A DNA stretch of 64,000 nucleotides, from assembly GCF_000429085.1 (NCBI RefSeq), contig NZ_AUBE01000005.1:248001-312000 (forward strand), in the 5' to 3' direction. Both the position numbers and the translations under genes were made by a program. Below are positions 35,593-43,740 of this stretch, piece after piece. Within the stretch, counting starts at the first letter, position 1, and every line of letters begins with the position of its first letter. The stretch comes from Streptomyces flavidovirens DSM 40150. GTDB lineage: Bacteria; Actinomycetota; Actinomycetes; Streptomycetales; Streptomycetaceae. A model generated the notes under the pieces. That model worked only from the letters and a program-made list of their open reading frames with translations, was not told where the DNA came from and did not search any database.

Positions 35593-36861
35593 ATGGCCAT
35601 ACCCATGGGCACTGTGGATCTTTTCGACCAGGGGTACGTGCTCGACCCCTTCCCGGTCTGGGACGCTCTTCGGGAGAACGCGCCGGTGCACTACGAACCG
35701 GACACCGGACTGTGGCTGGTGAGCCGGTACGACGACGTACGGGCGATACTGCTCGACACGGACACTTTCCTGCCGGACAACGCGATGGACGCCATCGGCC
35801 GCTTCTCGGTGCCTACCCTGCGCGTCCTCGCCAAGGTCAGGTTCGCCCTGCCGCCCACCCTCGCCAGCAACAGCGGCGAGAGCCACGCCGGATACCGGCG
35901 CATCATGAACCGGCTGCTCGGTGCCCGGGCCGTCACCGCGTCTGTGCCGATGGTCGAGCAGGTGACCGGCGAGTGCCTGGACGAGCTGGAGCAACGGCTC
36001 GACGCCGACGGTGTGTGCGACCTCGCCACCACGCTCGCCCGCGACGTTCCGTTGCGGGTACTGCTGCGGATCCTCAGCCTCGAACAGGCCGCTGACGTCG
36101 GCACCGACACCCTGGCGCGGTGGAGCGACGCCTCGCTGGAGCTGTTCTGGGGACGCCCGGACGACGCCCGCCAGCGCGAGCTGGCAGGGGAAGCGGCCGA
36201 CTTCTACTCCTGGCTCAGGGACCTCGTGACCGAGCCCGGCCCCGCGGCGGACACACTGCTCGGCGCACTGGCGGCGCACCGGCTGCCGGACGGCGAGCCG
36301 CTGGGCGTGGCCGAGTCCGCCGCGGTGCTCTACTTCATGCTCATCGCCGGTCAGGCCACCACCAGGCAGATGATGAGCATCATGTACCGGCGCGCGCTCG
36401 GCGAACCCGCCGTGTGGCGGCGCTTCGCCGAGGAGCCGGGCAGCGTCGAGCCCTGGACCGAGGAGATGCTGCGGCGGGAGCCCCCGATCACCACGTGGCG
36501 CAGGGTCACCGGTCGGCCGGTCACCCTGCGCGGGGTGGACCTCCCGGCGGGGGCGCCGCTGCTGCTGATGCTGGCCTCCACCGGCTCGGACCCCGACGTG
36601 TTCGAGAACCCCGAGCGGCTGTGTCCCCACCGGCCGAACCGTCGCAGTCATCTGTCCTTCGGCGTGGGCCGGCACCGGTGCTCCGGCGCCGAACTGGCCA
36701 GGACGGAGGCCGGCGTGATGCTGCGGATGACCGCGGCCCGGCTGCCCGGCCTGCGGCTCGCGGACACCTCCCCGGCCCCGGAGATGCTGGGGCTGCTGTC
36801 CTTCCGGGCGCCGTTGAGCGTGCCGGTGGAACGCGCCGCGCCCCACCCCGCCGGAGGGTGA
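35593..36861 (+). CDS. Cytochrome P450
   Basis: Haem monooxygenase of 422 residues. The haem-binding loop LSFGVGRHRCSGAELAR has the axial cysteine, the K-helix shows EMLR (ExxR), and the I-helix reads LIAGQATT, with Gln where an acidic residue often sits beside the conserved threonine. ATG 35593 lies downstream of a G-rich ribosome site; a GTG at 35536 would add an unlikely leader. Conservons often end in a P450 (cvnE), and here one follows with the transporter between. Substrate unknown; electron partners are not adjacent. Confidence 0.9.
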   Translation: MAIPMGTVDLFDQGYVLDPFPVWDALRENAPVHYEPDTGLWLVSRYDDVRAILLDTDTFLPDNAMDAIGRFSVPTLRVLAKVRFALPPTLASNSGESHAGYRRIMNRLLGARAVTASVPMVEQVTGECLDELEQRLDADGVCDLATTLARDVPLRVLLRILSLEQAADVGTDTLARWSDASLELFWGRPDDARQRELAGEAADFYSWLRDLVTEPGPAADTLLGALAAHRLPDGEPLGVAESAAVLYFMLIAGQATTRQMMSIMYRRALGEPAVWRRFAEEPGSVEPWTEEMLRREPPITTWRRVTGRPVTLRGVDLPAGAPLLLMLASTGSDPDVFENPERLCPHRPNRRSHLSFGVGRHRCSGAELARTEAGVMLRMTAARLPGLRLADTSPAPEMLGLLSFRAPLSVPVERAAPHPAGG

Positions 36862-36880
36862 GACGCGGCGGCTTCGCCGG

Positions 36881-37477
36881 TCAGGCCGCGGACGGCACCT
36901 CCTGGCGCACAGTGATCGCGTTGAGGCGGATCGTGTACCGCGCGGTGTCCGCGACGGTCAGGGACCGGACGTCCTCCACGCCCAGCGCGACGGTCACATT
37001 GGCGCAGAAGGCGATGGCGTAGAGAGAGTCCCCGGTCTCCTCGTCCTGGAGCGCGAACAGCAGGTTGTAGTAGTAGCTCGTACGGTCCGCCTCCTCCCGG
37101 TAGAAGGAGAGGTGCGTGCCCTCCTGCCGGCCAAGGTCCACGAAGGCTTCGGTGAGCGCCTGCTCGGCCTTGTCCCAGAAGACGGGGCTGGCGCACGGGA
37201 GCGGAAGAGCCTGGCGTACCGCCTCCTTCAGGGAGAGGACCATGACGCTGACGGGGGCGGTTTCCTGCAGACCCCAGCCACGGATGATCTTTACGGTCGA
37301 GCAGCCGGGGATGCCGCTCGCCGCCCGGCTGATCTCACCGAAGTCGAAGTCCACGGTCGCCGGGGCGATCGCGTGCTGGAACCCCGCCTCGATGCTCCGT
37401 GCCCGGTCCATGAAAGACGACCCCACTTCGAAGACCGTCTTGAAAGTCGTCTTCTCGGTGGCGATCCGGTCAGCCAT
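36881..37477 (-). CDS. Cyt-like cytolysin (delta-endotoxin CytB family homologue)
   Basis: Protein of 198 residues without a signal peptide. Its C-terminal third follows Bacillus thuringiensis Cyt toxins closely by eye: TSYYYNLLFALQDEETG corresponds to the Cyt strand ending in YNVLFAIQN.xTG, and LTVADTARYTIRLNAITV to the terminal FTIxDSAxYNVNIQSL segment. FDFGEISRAASG earlier matches the Cyt FDFNKVL region. Cyt proteins are pore-forming single alpha/beta domains acting on membrane lipids, and relatives occur in plant-pathogenic bacteria. ATG 37477 has AGGAG about six bases upstream. Activity is inference from the fold. Confidence 0.7.
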   Translation of the reverse strand: MADRIATEKTTFKTVFEVGSSFMDRARSIEAGFQHAIAPATVDFDFGEISRAASGIPGCSTVKIIRGWGLQETAPVSVMVLSLKEAVRQALPLPCASPVFWDKAEQALTEAFVDLGRQEGTHLSFYREEADRTSYYYNLLFALQDEETGDSLYAIAFCANVTVALGVEDVRSLTVADTARYTIRLNAITVRQEVPSAA

Positions 37478-37575
37478 TGCTGCTCCTGGTGTGTCGGAAA
37501 TGATCGCGCCCGGTCGGCAAGTATGCCGTTCGCCCTCCCGCCCGTCGCACGGGGCACGGTCCGTCCCGGCATCGG

Positions 37576-40326
37576 TCACAACGGCTCGCCGGGCAACCAG
37601 GACAGATCATCCAGATCCGGCTCCGGCACGGGCCGCTGACCGTCGGTCAGGGACTGCTCGATCCACATGACCTTGCCCGTCGGCGTGTATCTGGTTCCCC
37701 ACCGTCCGGCGAACTGGGAGACGAGGAACAGACCGCGCCCGCCCTCGTCCGTCGTGGCCGCGCGCCGCAGGTGCGGGGCGGTGCTGCTGCCGTCGGACAC
37801 CTCGCAGATCAGACCGCGTTCGTACATCAGCCGCACGTGGATCGGCTCGGAGCCGTAGCGGATCGCGTTGGTGATCAGCTCGCTCAGCATGAGCTCCGTC
37901 GAGAACCCGATCTCCCCGAGCCCCCACGTCTCGAGCTGACGGCCGCACGCGGCGCGGACCGGAGCGACGGCCGCGGGGTCGGAGGGGACGTCCCAGTCGG
38001 CGACCCGGGCGGGGTCCAGCAGATGGGTACGGGCCACCAGCAGCGCGATGTCGTCGCTGCGGTGCGGGGGCAGCATCGCACTGAACACGGCCTGGCAGGT
38101 CTCCTCGGGTGCCGGGTTCGCCGGGTCCTCCAGCGTGTGGCGCAGGAGCCGCAGACCGGTGTCGATGTCGCGGCCGCGGTGCTCGATGAGGCCGTCGGTG
38201 TACAGGACGAGCCGGCTGCCCTCGGGCAGCCGCACTTCGGCGGTCTCGAAGGGCAGGCCGTGAAGGCCCAGGGGCGGGAAGACCGGCACTTCCAGAAATT
38301 CCACCGTGCCGTCGGGATGCACCAGCGCGGGGGCGAAGTGCCCCGCCGTGGCCATGGTGCACAGTCCGGAGACCGGATCGTAGATGGCGTACAGGCAGGT
38401 GGCGCCCGCGATGCCGTCACCGCCGTCGTCCCCCTCCTCCTCGTCGATGCGGGAGACCAGCTCGTCCAGATGGCCCAGCAGCTCGTCCGGCGACAGGTCG
38501 AGAGCGGAGAAGTTGTGGACCGCGGTGCGCAGCCGGCCCATGGTGGCGGCGGCGTGCAGGCCGTGGCCGACGACGTCGCCGACGACCAGAGCGACCCGCG
38601 CCCCCGGCAGGGTGATGACGTCGAACCAGTCGCCGCCCACCCCGGCCTGCGCGGGAAGATAGCGGTACGCGACATCCAGGGCGTCCTGCTCGGGCAGGAC
38701 GCGGGGCAGCAGACTGCGCTGGAGGGTCACGGCCATGGCGTGTTCGCGGGTGAAGCGACGCGCGTTGTCGATGGCGACCGCGGCGCGGGCGGCGAGCTCC
38801 TCGGCGAAGGCCAGATCTTCCTCCCCGAAACGTTCGGTGGACTCCGAGCGCCAGAAGTTGGCCATGCCGAGAACGACACCACGCGCCTGCAACGGCACCG
38901 ACACCAGGGAACGGATGCCGTACGCGAGAGCGCGGTCGGCCCCCACGGGATCCTGGGACCGCCAGCCGTGGGCGACCGTCAGATCGGCCTCCAGCACCGC
39001 ATGGCCGCTCGCCAGGGCCGCTGCCATCGGCGTCGTGGGGACGACGAACCTGATCAGGTCGCCCACCGGCTGGAAGGGGCGGTCCTCGCTGCCGCCGCTC
39101 ACGGCGGCGCGGCGCATCTCGGTGTGGGCGCCCGTCGGCTCCTCACCGCGCAGAACGGGGTCCAGCAGCTCCACCGTGGCGAAGTCCGCGAACCGGGGGA
39201 CCGCGACCTCGGACAGCTCCTCGGCGGTACGCCCCACGTCCAGCGTGGTCCCGATCCGCATTCCAGCCTCGTACAGCAGCTTCAGGCGCTCGCGGGCCAC
39301 CTCGGCCGCGCCGGACAGCGCCAGCAGCTCGGTGGTGTCGCGGAGCGTCGCGACAGTGCCGGGGGGACCGCCGTACGGGGCGGTGGGCCGTGTGTTGACG
39401 GCCAGCAGCCGGTCACCGGCCAGGCGGACCTCGTCGGTCACGGCACGGCCCGAGGTCAGCAGCTGCGCGATGGGGGCGTCGAGGCCCAGGTCGGTGACGT
39501 GCCGCCCCTCCGGGCCGGCGGGCAGTTCCAGGAGCCTGCGTGCCTCGTCGTTGACCAGGGTCAGCCGGCCGTCGTCCGCGATGATGAGCACGCCTTCCCG
39601 GACAGCGTGCAAAACCGCGTCGTGGTGCTCGTACATTCGGGTCATCTCGGTGGGCCCGAGGCCGTGCGTCTGCCGCCGCAGCCTCCTGCTCACCAGCACG
39701 GAACTGCCGGTGGCGAGGGCCAGCGCGCCGGCGGCGGAGGCGAGGAGCATCGGCAGATGGCGGTCGACCGCGTCCCCGACGTTCTTGACCGTGACACCGG
39801 CGGTGACCAGGCCGACGACGGAGCCGTCGGCGTCGGTGACGGGGACGACGGCCCGCGCCGCGTCGTTCGGGGCGCCCTTGAAGATCTCCGTGAAGGCTGT
39901 CCCGGACGTGGCGCGTTCCACGCCCTCGGCGCGCCTGCCGATCAGCGTGGGATCGGTGTCGACGTACCGGGTGCCGTCCGGTGCCATCACCGCCATGAAA
40001 TCCACCCCCGCCCCACGCTGGGCCGCCTCCGTGTGCGCGCGCAGCGCGGCGGTGGGATCGGGCGACCGCAGGGCCTCGGCGGTGCCCGGGGCGTCCGCGA
40101 AGGCCTCAGCGGCGGCGAGCGACCGGTTGCGGGCGTCGCCCTCGCTGTCCTGGCGTGTCTGGAACGCGAGCGCGACCACCGCGGCGGTGATCAGCAGCAC
40201 CGCGACCACGATCTGCAGGAAGAGCACCTGGCCGGCGGCACTGCGCACGTGCAGCCGGGAACGCACTCCTCGCCGAGACGAGCGCGGTGACCCGACACCC
40301 CTGGGTCGTCCGGGACGTCCGCTCAT
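37576..40326 (-). CDS. SpoIIE-type PP2C phosphatase with sensor, PAS, GAF and kinase-like domains
   Basis: Multi-domain signalling protein of 916 residues. Membrane segments near 35-57 and 185-205 flank an extracytoplasmic cache-like sensor (TRYVDTDPTLIGRRAEG). Then PAS (about 230-330), GAF (345-515), a SpoIIE/PP2C phosphatase (545-765, with GGDWFDVI, VGDVVGHG and RSDDIALLV) and an anti-sigma-factor-type HATPase (775-905, with LSELITNAIRYGS and GGRGLFLV). Such proteins dephosphorylate anti-anti-sigma factors and so release sigma factors. It lies upstream of the Cyt-like gene on the same strand with about 100 bases between them. No cognate anti-anti-sigma gene is nearby. Confidence 0.92.
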   Translation of the reverse strand: MSGRPGRPRGVGSPRSSRRGVRSRLHVRSAAGQVLFLQIVVAVLLITAAVVALAFQTRQDSEGDARNRSLAAAEAFADAPGTAEALRSPDPTAALRAHTEAAQRGAGVDFMAVMAPDGTRYVDTDPTLIGRRAEGVERATSGTAFTEIFKGAPNDAARAVVPVTDADGSVVGLVTAGVTVKNVGDAVDRHLPMLLASAAGALALATGSSVLVSRRLRRQTHGLGPTEMTRMYEHHDAVLHAVREGVLIIADDGRLTLVNDEARRLLELPAGPEGRHVTDLGLDAPIAQLLTSGRAVTDEVRLAGDRLLAVNTRPTAPYGGPPGTVATLRDTTELLALSGAAEVARERLKLLYEAGMRIGTTLDVGRTAEELSEVAVPRFADFATVELLDPVLRGEEPTGAHTEMRRAAVSGGSEDRPFQPVGDLIRFVVPTTPMAAALASGHAVLEADLTVAHGWRSQDPVGADRALAYGIRSLVSVPLQARGVVLGMANFWRSESTERFGEEDLAFAEELAARAAVAIDNARRFTREHAMAVTLQRSLLPRVLPEQDALDVAYRYLPAQAGVGGDWFDVITLPGARVALVVGDVVGHGLHAAATMGRLRTAVHNFSALDLSPDELLGHLDELVSRIDEEEGDDGGDGIAGATCLYAIYDPVSGLCTMATAGHFAPALVHPDGTVEFLEVPVFPPLGLHGLPFETAEVRLPEGSRLVLYTDGLIEHRGRDIDTGLRLLRHTLEDPANPAPEETCQAVFSAMLPPHRSDDIALLVARTHLLDPARVADWDVPSDPAAVAPVRAACGRQLETWGLGEIGFSTELMLSELITNAIRYGSEPIHVRLMYERGLICEVSDGSSTAPHLRRAATTDEGGRGLFLVSQFAGRWGTRYTPTGKVMWIEQSLTDGQRPVPEPDLDDLSWLPGEPL

Positions 40327-40384
40327 GCCCCATTTTTAGCATTACGAGGCTTTTTGGGGGCACTCGTGTCTCGTGGACGACGAC

Positions 40385-40440
40385 CGGCCTGCCTCCTCCA
40401 GCGAGGCGCCCTCAGGGGCACTGCTGGAGCAGGCAGGCCG
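40385..40440 (-). terminator. Strong hairpin terminator after the LysM gene
   Basis: An 18-base stem (40385-40402 against 40423-40440) with a single mismatch and a 20-base loop begins 19 bases beyond the LysM gene stop. Its position isolates that gene from the SpoIIE-type gene downstream on the same strand. Confidence 0.8.
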
Positions 40441-40458
40441 TGATGTGTCAGTGCCGGT

Positions 40459-41256
40459 TTAGTACGGGCCGTTCACGTTGTCGATCGAGCCGTACCGGTC
40501 CGCGGCGTAATTGCACGCGGCGGTGATGTTGGCGACGGGGTCGTAGCTGTCCATCGACGTACCGGGCACGTGGTAGGCCGCGAACGTGGGCGCGATGACC
40601 TGGAGCAGGCCCTTGGACGGCGTACCGGCCGCGGCGTTGGAGTCCCAGTTGTTGATGGCCATCGGGTTGCCCGAGGACTCCCGCATGATGTTGCGGTGGA
40701 TGCCCTCGTACGTGCCGGGGATGCCGTGCTCGGCCATGATGGCCAGCGACTCCTTGATCCAGCCGTCCAGGTCGTTCGTGTACGTCGTCGTCTTGGCGAC
40801 GGCGGCGCGGGTCTCGGAGCGGTCGGCCCGCTCGGCGGCCGGGGTGGCCTTCGCCGGCGCCTTGGCCTTCGGCTTGGCCTTCGGCTTGGCCTTGGGCTCG
40901 GCCTTCGCGCCGATCGTCAGCTTGAGACCGGGGTGGATCAGCGACGGGTCGTCACCGACGACTTCCCGGTTGTCCTGGTACAGCTTCTTCCAGCTGCTCA
41001 GGGAGTGCGCGTCCGCGATCTTGGAAAGCGAGTCGCCGGCGACCACGGAATAGGTCGTGGGCCCGGCCTTCTTCGCGGCGGCCGGGGCGGCGGCGGCCGA
41101 GGTCGCGGCCTTCTCGGCGGCGGCGGGCTGTGCCGCGGCGGCCGTGGTCGCGCCGATCAGCGGCAGAGCCAGTGCGGCGCCACCCGTACCCACGGCGATG
41201 AAGCCGCGAGTGAGCGATCTGACCTTGGAACGACGGTGCTTACCCTTGGGGGGCAT
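40459..41256 (-). CDS. Secreted LysM / lytic-transglycosylase-like protein
   Basis: Cell-wall protein of 265 residues. A twin-arginine-free basic leader (KGKHRRSKVRSLTRG) and alanine-rich core end near ATTAAAA, a signal peptide. One LysM domain follows (TYSVVAGDSLSKIADAHSL to HPGLKLTIG), then a lysine/proline/alanine linker with KPKA repeats, and a C-terminal soluble-transglycosylase/Rpf-like domain with RESSGNPMAINNWD and GLLQVIAPTF holding the catalytic glutamate. It should cut peptidoglycan during growth or germination. A c-di-AMP riboswitch precedes it, as for other Streptomyces cell-wall hydrolases. ATG 41256 follows GGAGAGGA. Confidence 0.9.
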   Translation of the reverse strand: MPPKGKHRRSKVRSLTRGFIAVGTGGAALALPLIGATTAAAAQPAAAEKAATSAAAAPAAAKKAGPTTYSVVAGDSLSKIADAHSLSSWKKLYQDNREVVGDDPSLIHPGLKLTIGAKAEPKAKPKAKPKAKAPAKATPAAERADRSETRAAVAKTTTYTNDLDGWIKESLAIMAEHGIPGTYEGIHRNIMRESSGNPMAINNWDSNAAAGTPSKGLLQVIAPTFAAYHVPGTSMDSYDPVANITAACNYAADRYGSIDNVNGPY

Positions 41257-41267
41257 GACGAATTCCT

Positions 41268-41405
41268 CTCCGTCGCCTGCGAGGTGAGCTGTCGGGTTCG
41301 GGCTGGAGATGCCCGGTCGCGCGGTCTGTGCGACTTCACCCCAAGCCGTTCCGGATTCGTTCCGGACCGGCGGCTTACCTGGGTCCCCCGCTCCTGCCGT
41401 ACGTG
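41268..41405 (-). promoter_or_regulatory. ydaO-type c-di-AMP riboswitch
   Basis: On the minus strand the leader contains the conserved blocks of the actinobacterial ydaO motif in order: GGCAGGAGCGGGGGACCCA, later GGGGTGAA, and near the end CCCGACAGCTCACCTCGCAG with GGCG after it, finishing about 12 bases before the start codon. Position directly before a LysM/transglycosylase gene is classic for this class. Binding of c-di-AMP is expected to switch expression off; the exact aptamer borders are approximate. Confidence 0.82.
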
Positions 41406-41468
41406 AGTGTGAGTGGGTGCGGTTTCCGGACGGCGGCAGGATTCGGCGGTCCACCCGGATTGACGGTG

Positions 41469-41498
41469 ACGTTAAGCGAGAGAGGCGGGGAAGAACAA
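41469..41498 (-). promoter_or_regulatory. Candidate promoter of the riboswitch leader
   Basis: Minus strand TTGTTC (41493-41498) and TAACGT (41469-41474) are separated by 18 bases and would start an approximately 205-base leader carrying the riboswitch. The region from 41499 to 41900 shows no gene; it must also hold the promoter of the following SDR gene. Confidence 0.45.
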
Positions 41499-41900
41499 GC
41501 CCCGCATTCCGTAGCGCAAACGTGTGGCGTATCAGAACGGGGGAACTCCCGTCACTGTCCGTGGGCGGCAAAGCCAACTTTCTTCCTCTGGAAGGAAACT
41601 GACGCCGAACGAACTACCACATTCCGTTGCCGACGTGACTCGCATCACGGGGCGGCGACCGCGCAACGACCTTTCAGGCAAACCGCCCACAGCGGTCATT
41701 CCTGGCCGGAAGTGCGCATCACGGGTCGACTTGAGGGTGATTTTCCCCAATCTTCCGCCTGTCAAGGGGGGTTGGCCCGTAGCTCGACGTATCGCGGGAG
41801 TGGTGGCGGGACCGCACCGGGGCTGCCGGGCGGTCGCCCACCGCACAAGACAAACAGGGACATGTTGATACATCGCGGCTTGCGCGGGTACTCGCCGCTC

Positions 41901-42698
41901 ATGAACGAAACCAGGCCTCTGGCCGTCGTTACCGGTGCCTCCAGCGGAATCGGTTTCGAGCTGGCCAAGCAATTCGCCGAAAATGGATTCGACCTTGTGC
42001 TGTCCGCCGAAAACTCCGGTCTTGGTATTGCCGCGGACGAAGTGCGGGCTCATGGAGCCGACGTGCACATGGTGAAGGCCGACCTGGCCACACCGGAAGG
42101 CGCCGAACGACTGCTCGGCGCCATCGCGGCGACCGGGCGCCCCGTTGCCGCCGCCGCGCTCAACGCCGGCGTGGGACAGGGCGGGGCCTTCCTCGACACG
42201 GACCTCGCCGACGAGGTGCGCGTCATCGACCTCAACATCACGTCCACCGTGCGGCTGGCGAAGGGCCTGCTGCCGGACATGGTCGCTCGTGACGAGGGAC
42301 GGCTCCTGTTCACGTCCTCCATCGCCGCGACCGTGCCGGGCTCCTTCCAGGCCGTGTACAACGCCACCAAGTCCTTCGTCCAGTCGTTCGCACAGGCGTT
42401 GCAGAACGAACTCAAGGACACCGGGGTGACGGTCACATCCGTCATGCCCGGCCCGACGGAGACGCACTTCTTCCACCGCGCCGGCATGGACGACACCCGG
42501 GTCGGGCGGCAGAAGAAGGACGACCCCGAGGACGTGGCCCGGCAGGGCTTCGAGGCGCTGATGGCGGGCCGGAAGAAGATCGTGGCCGGTTCCGTGAAGA
42601 CCAAGGCGCAGGGGCTCGTGAGCAAGATCGTCCCTGACAGCGTCAAGGCGGCCGCGCACCGGAAAATGGCAGAACCCCGATCCGGTGAATCGAAGTGA
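41901..42698 (+). CDS. Short-chain dehydrogenase/reductase
   Basis: Classical SDR of 265 residues. Cofactor loop TGASSGIG, LNAG (normally NNAG), catalytic serine in FTSSIAAT and YNATK with the Tyr-Lys pair are present. The C-terminal KTKAQGLVSKIVPDSVKA is a basic helical tail often seen in DltE-like or YqjQ-like SDRs. ATG 41901 lacks a strong ribosome site; an in-frame ATG at 41862 with AGGGA just before it is an alternative. Substrate unknown. It converges on the next SDR gene with a 17-base gap. Confidence 0.85.
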   Translation: MNETRPLAVVTGASSGIGFELAKQFAENGFDLVLSAENSGLGIAADEVRAHGADVHMVKADLATPEGAERLLGAIAATGRPVAAAALNAGVGQGGAFLDTDLADEVRVIDLNITSTVRLAKGLLPDMVARDEGRLLFTSSIAATVPGSFQAVYNATKSFVQSFAQALQNELKDTGVTVTSVMPGPTETHFFHRAGMDDTRVGRQKKDDPEDVARQGFEALMAGRKKIVAGSVKTKAQGLVSKIVPDSVKAAAHRKMAEPRSGESK

Positions 42699-42715
42699 GC
42701 CCCGTGCGCGTCGCT

Positions 42716-43606
42716 TTACGGAAGTGGCGTGCCGCCGGTGGCGTTGACGATCTCGGCCGTGATGTAGCTCGCCCGCGGGGAAGCGAGGAATACATACGCC
42801 GGGGCCATTTCGGCCGGCTGGGCGGGCCGCCCCAGAGGAGACTGCTTTCCGAACTCCGTGGTGTCCGGCATGGTCGCCGGAATCAGCGGCGTCCACACCG
42901 GGCCGGGAGCGACCGCGTTGACGCGGATTCCGCTGGACGCGACCATTTGCGCAAGCCCCTGAGTGAAGGCCACGATGGCCGATTTCGTCATGGCGTAGTC
43001 GAGCAGATGCGGGCTGGGCTTGTACGCCTGAACGGAAGTCGAGTTGATGACACATCCCCCCTCGGGAATGTGGGGGAGAGCCATTTTCGACAGCCAGAAC
43101 ATGCCGTAGAGATTGGTCTTCATCACCCGGTCGAATTGCTCGGTCGTGATGGCGCCGATGCCGTCCGGCTGGGACATCTGATACGCGGCGTTGTTCACCA
43201 GAATGTTGATGCGGCCGAATTCCGCGACAGCGCGCTCAATGAGCGCCCGGCACTGCTCCTCGTCCCGGATGTCACAGCTCACCGCGACAGCCTTGCGGCC
43301 CGCCTCTTCGACGAGTCGTGAGGTCTCCGCGGCCTCTTTCTCCTCCTCCGGCAGGTGAGTCAGCAGTACGTCGGCGCCCTCACGCGCGAAGGCCAGACAC
43401 ACCGCCCGGCCGATTCCCGAGTCGCCTCCGGTCACCACTGCGGCGAGGCCCTTCAACAGCCCGCTTCCCCGATAGGAGTCCTCGCCGTGATCCGGCGGCG
43501 GGTCCATCGGGCCCGTCCAGCCGGGGTGCGCCTGTTCCTGGTCAGGGAGCTTTGGCTGGGGGTGCTTGGTGACGGGGTTCTCCACCTCGCGGCTCTCGTC
43601 CTTCAT
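42716..43606 (-). CDS. Short-chain dehydrogenase of the general-stress type
   Basis: SDR of 296 residues with a 45-residue proline-rich N-terminal extension (HPGWTGPMDPPPDHGEDSY) typical of the Gsp39/YhxC-like stress group. Motifs: TGGDSGIGRAV, NNAA, STSVQAY and YAMTK with the Tyr-Lys pair, plus the late APGPVWTPL. ATG 43606 has AGGAGG six bases upstream. The family is usually under stress sigma-factor control and acts on sugars or small carbonyls; the substrate is unknown here. Confidence 0.88.
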   Translation of the reverse strand: MKDESREVENPVTKHPQPKLPDQEQAHPGWTGPMDPPPDHGEDSYRGSGLLKGLAAVVTGGDSGIGRAVCLAFAREGADVLLTHLPEEEKEAAETSRLVEEAGRKAVAVSCDIRDEEQCRALIERAVAEFGRINILVNNAAYQMSQPDGIGAITTEQFDRVMKTNLYGMFWLSKMALPHIPEGGCVINSTSVQAYKPSPHLLDYAMTKSAIVAFTQGLAQMVASSGIRVNAVAPGPVWTPLIPATMPDTTEFGKQSPLGRPAQPAEMAPAYVFLASPRASYITAEIVNATGGTPLP

Positions 43607-43689
43607 GCCGGCCTCCTGTTTGGTTGGGTTTGACCACACTTGCGTTCCCCCGAGCCGAGCACTCGAATCGCCCCCCGGCGCACTGGCCT

Positions 43690-43733
43690 CCTGCACCGTC
43701 CGGCCGGGCGCCGTACCGGCCGGACGGTGCAGG
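43690..43733 (-). terminator. Perfect hairpin after the cellulase gene
   Basis: An 18-base perfect stem (43690-43707 with 43716-43733, starting CCTGCACCGTCCGG) and 8-base loop stands eight bases beyond the cellulase stop. It separates it from the downstream SDR gene on the same strand. Confidence 0.85.
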
Positions 43734-43740
43734 CCCGTTT

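Noticed and set aside
34198..36846. 882-codon open frame on the minus strand across gluC, gluD and the P450 gene
   Set aside because: It mirrors well-supported genes on the plus strand; long antisense frames are a by-product of high GC at third codon positions.
37501..37579. 34-residue N-terminal extension of the Cyt-like protein
   Set aside because: AGGAG lies directly before the later ATG at 37477, and the extension has no Cyt similarity.
40327..40345. AT-rich TAATGCTAAAAAT-like stretch before the SpoIIE-type gene as a -10 box
   Set aside because: It is close to the start codon but no matching -35 could be placed, so it is not listed as a promoter.
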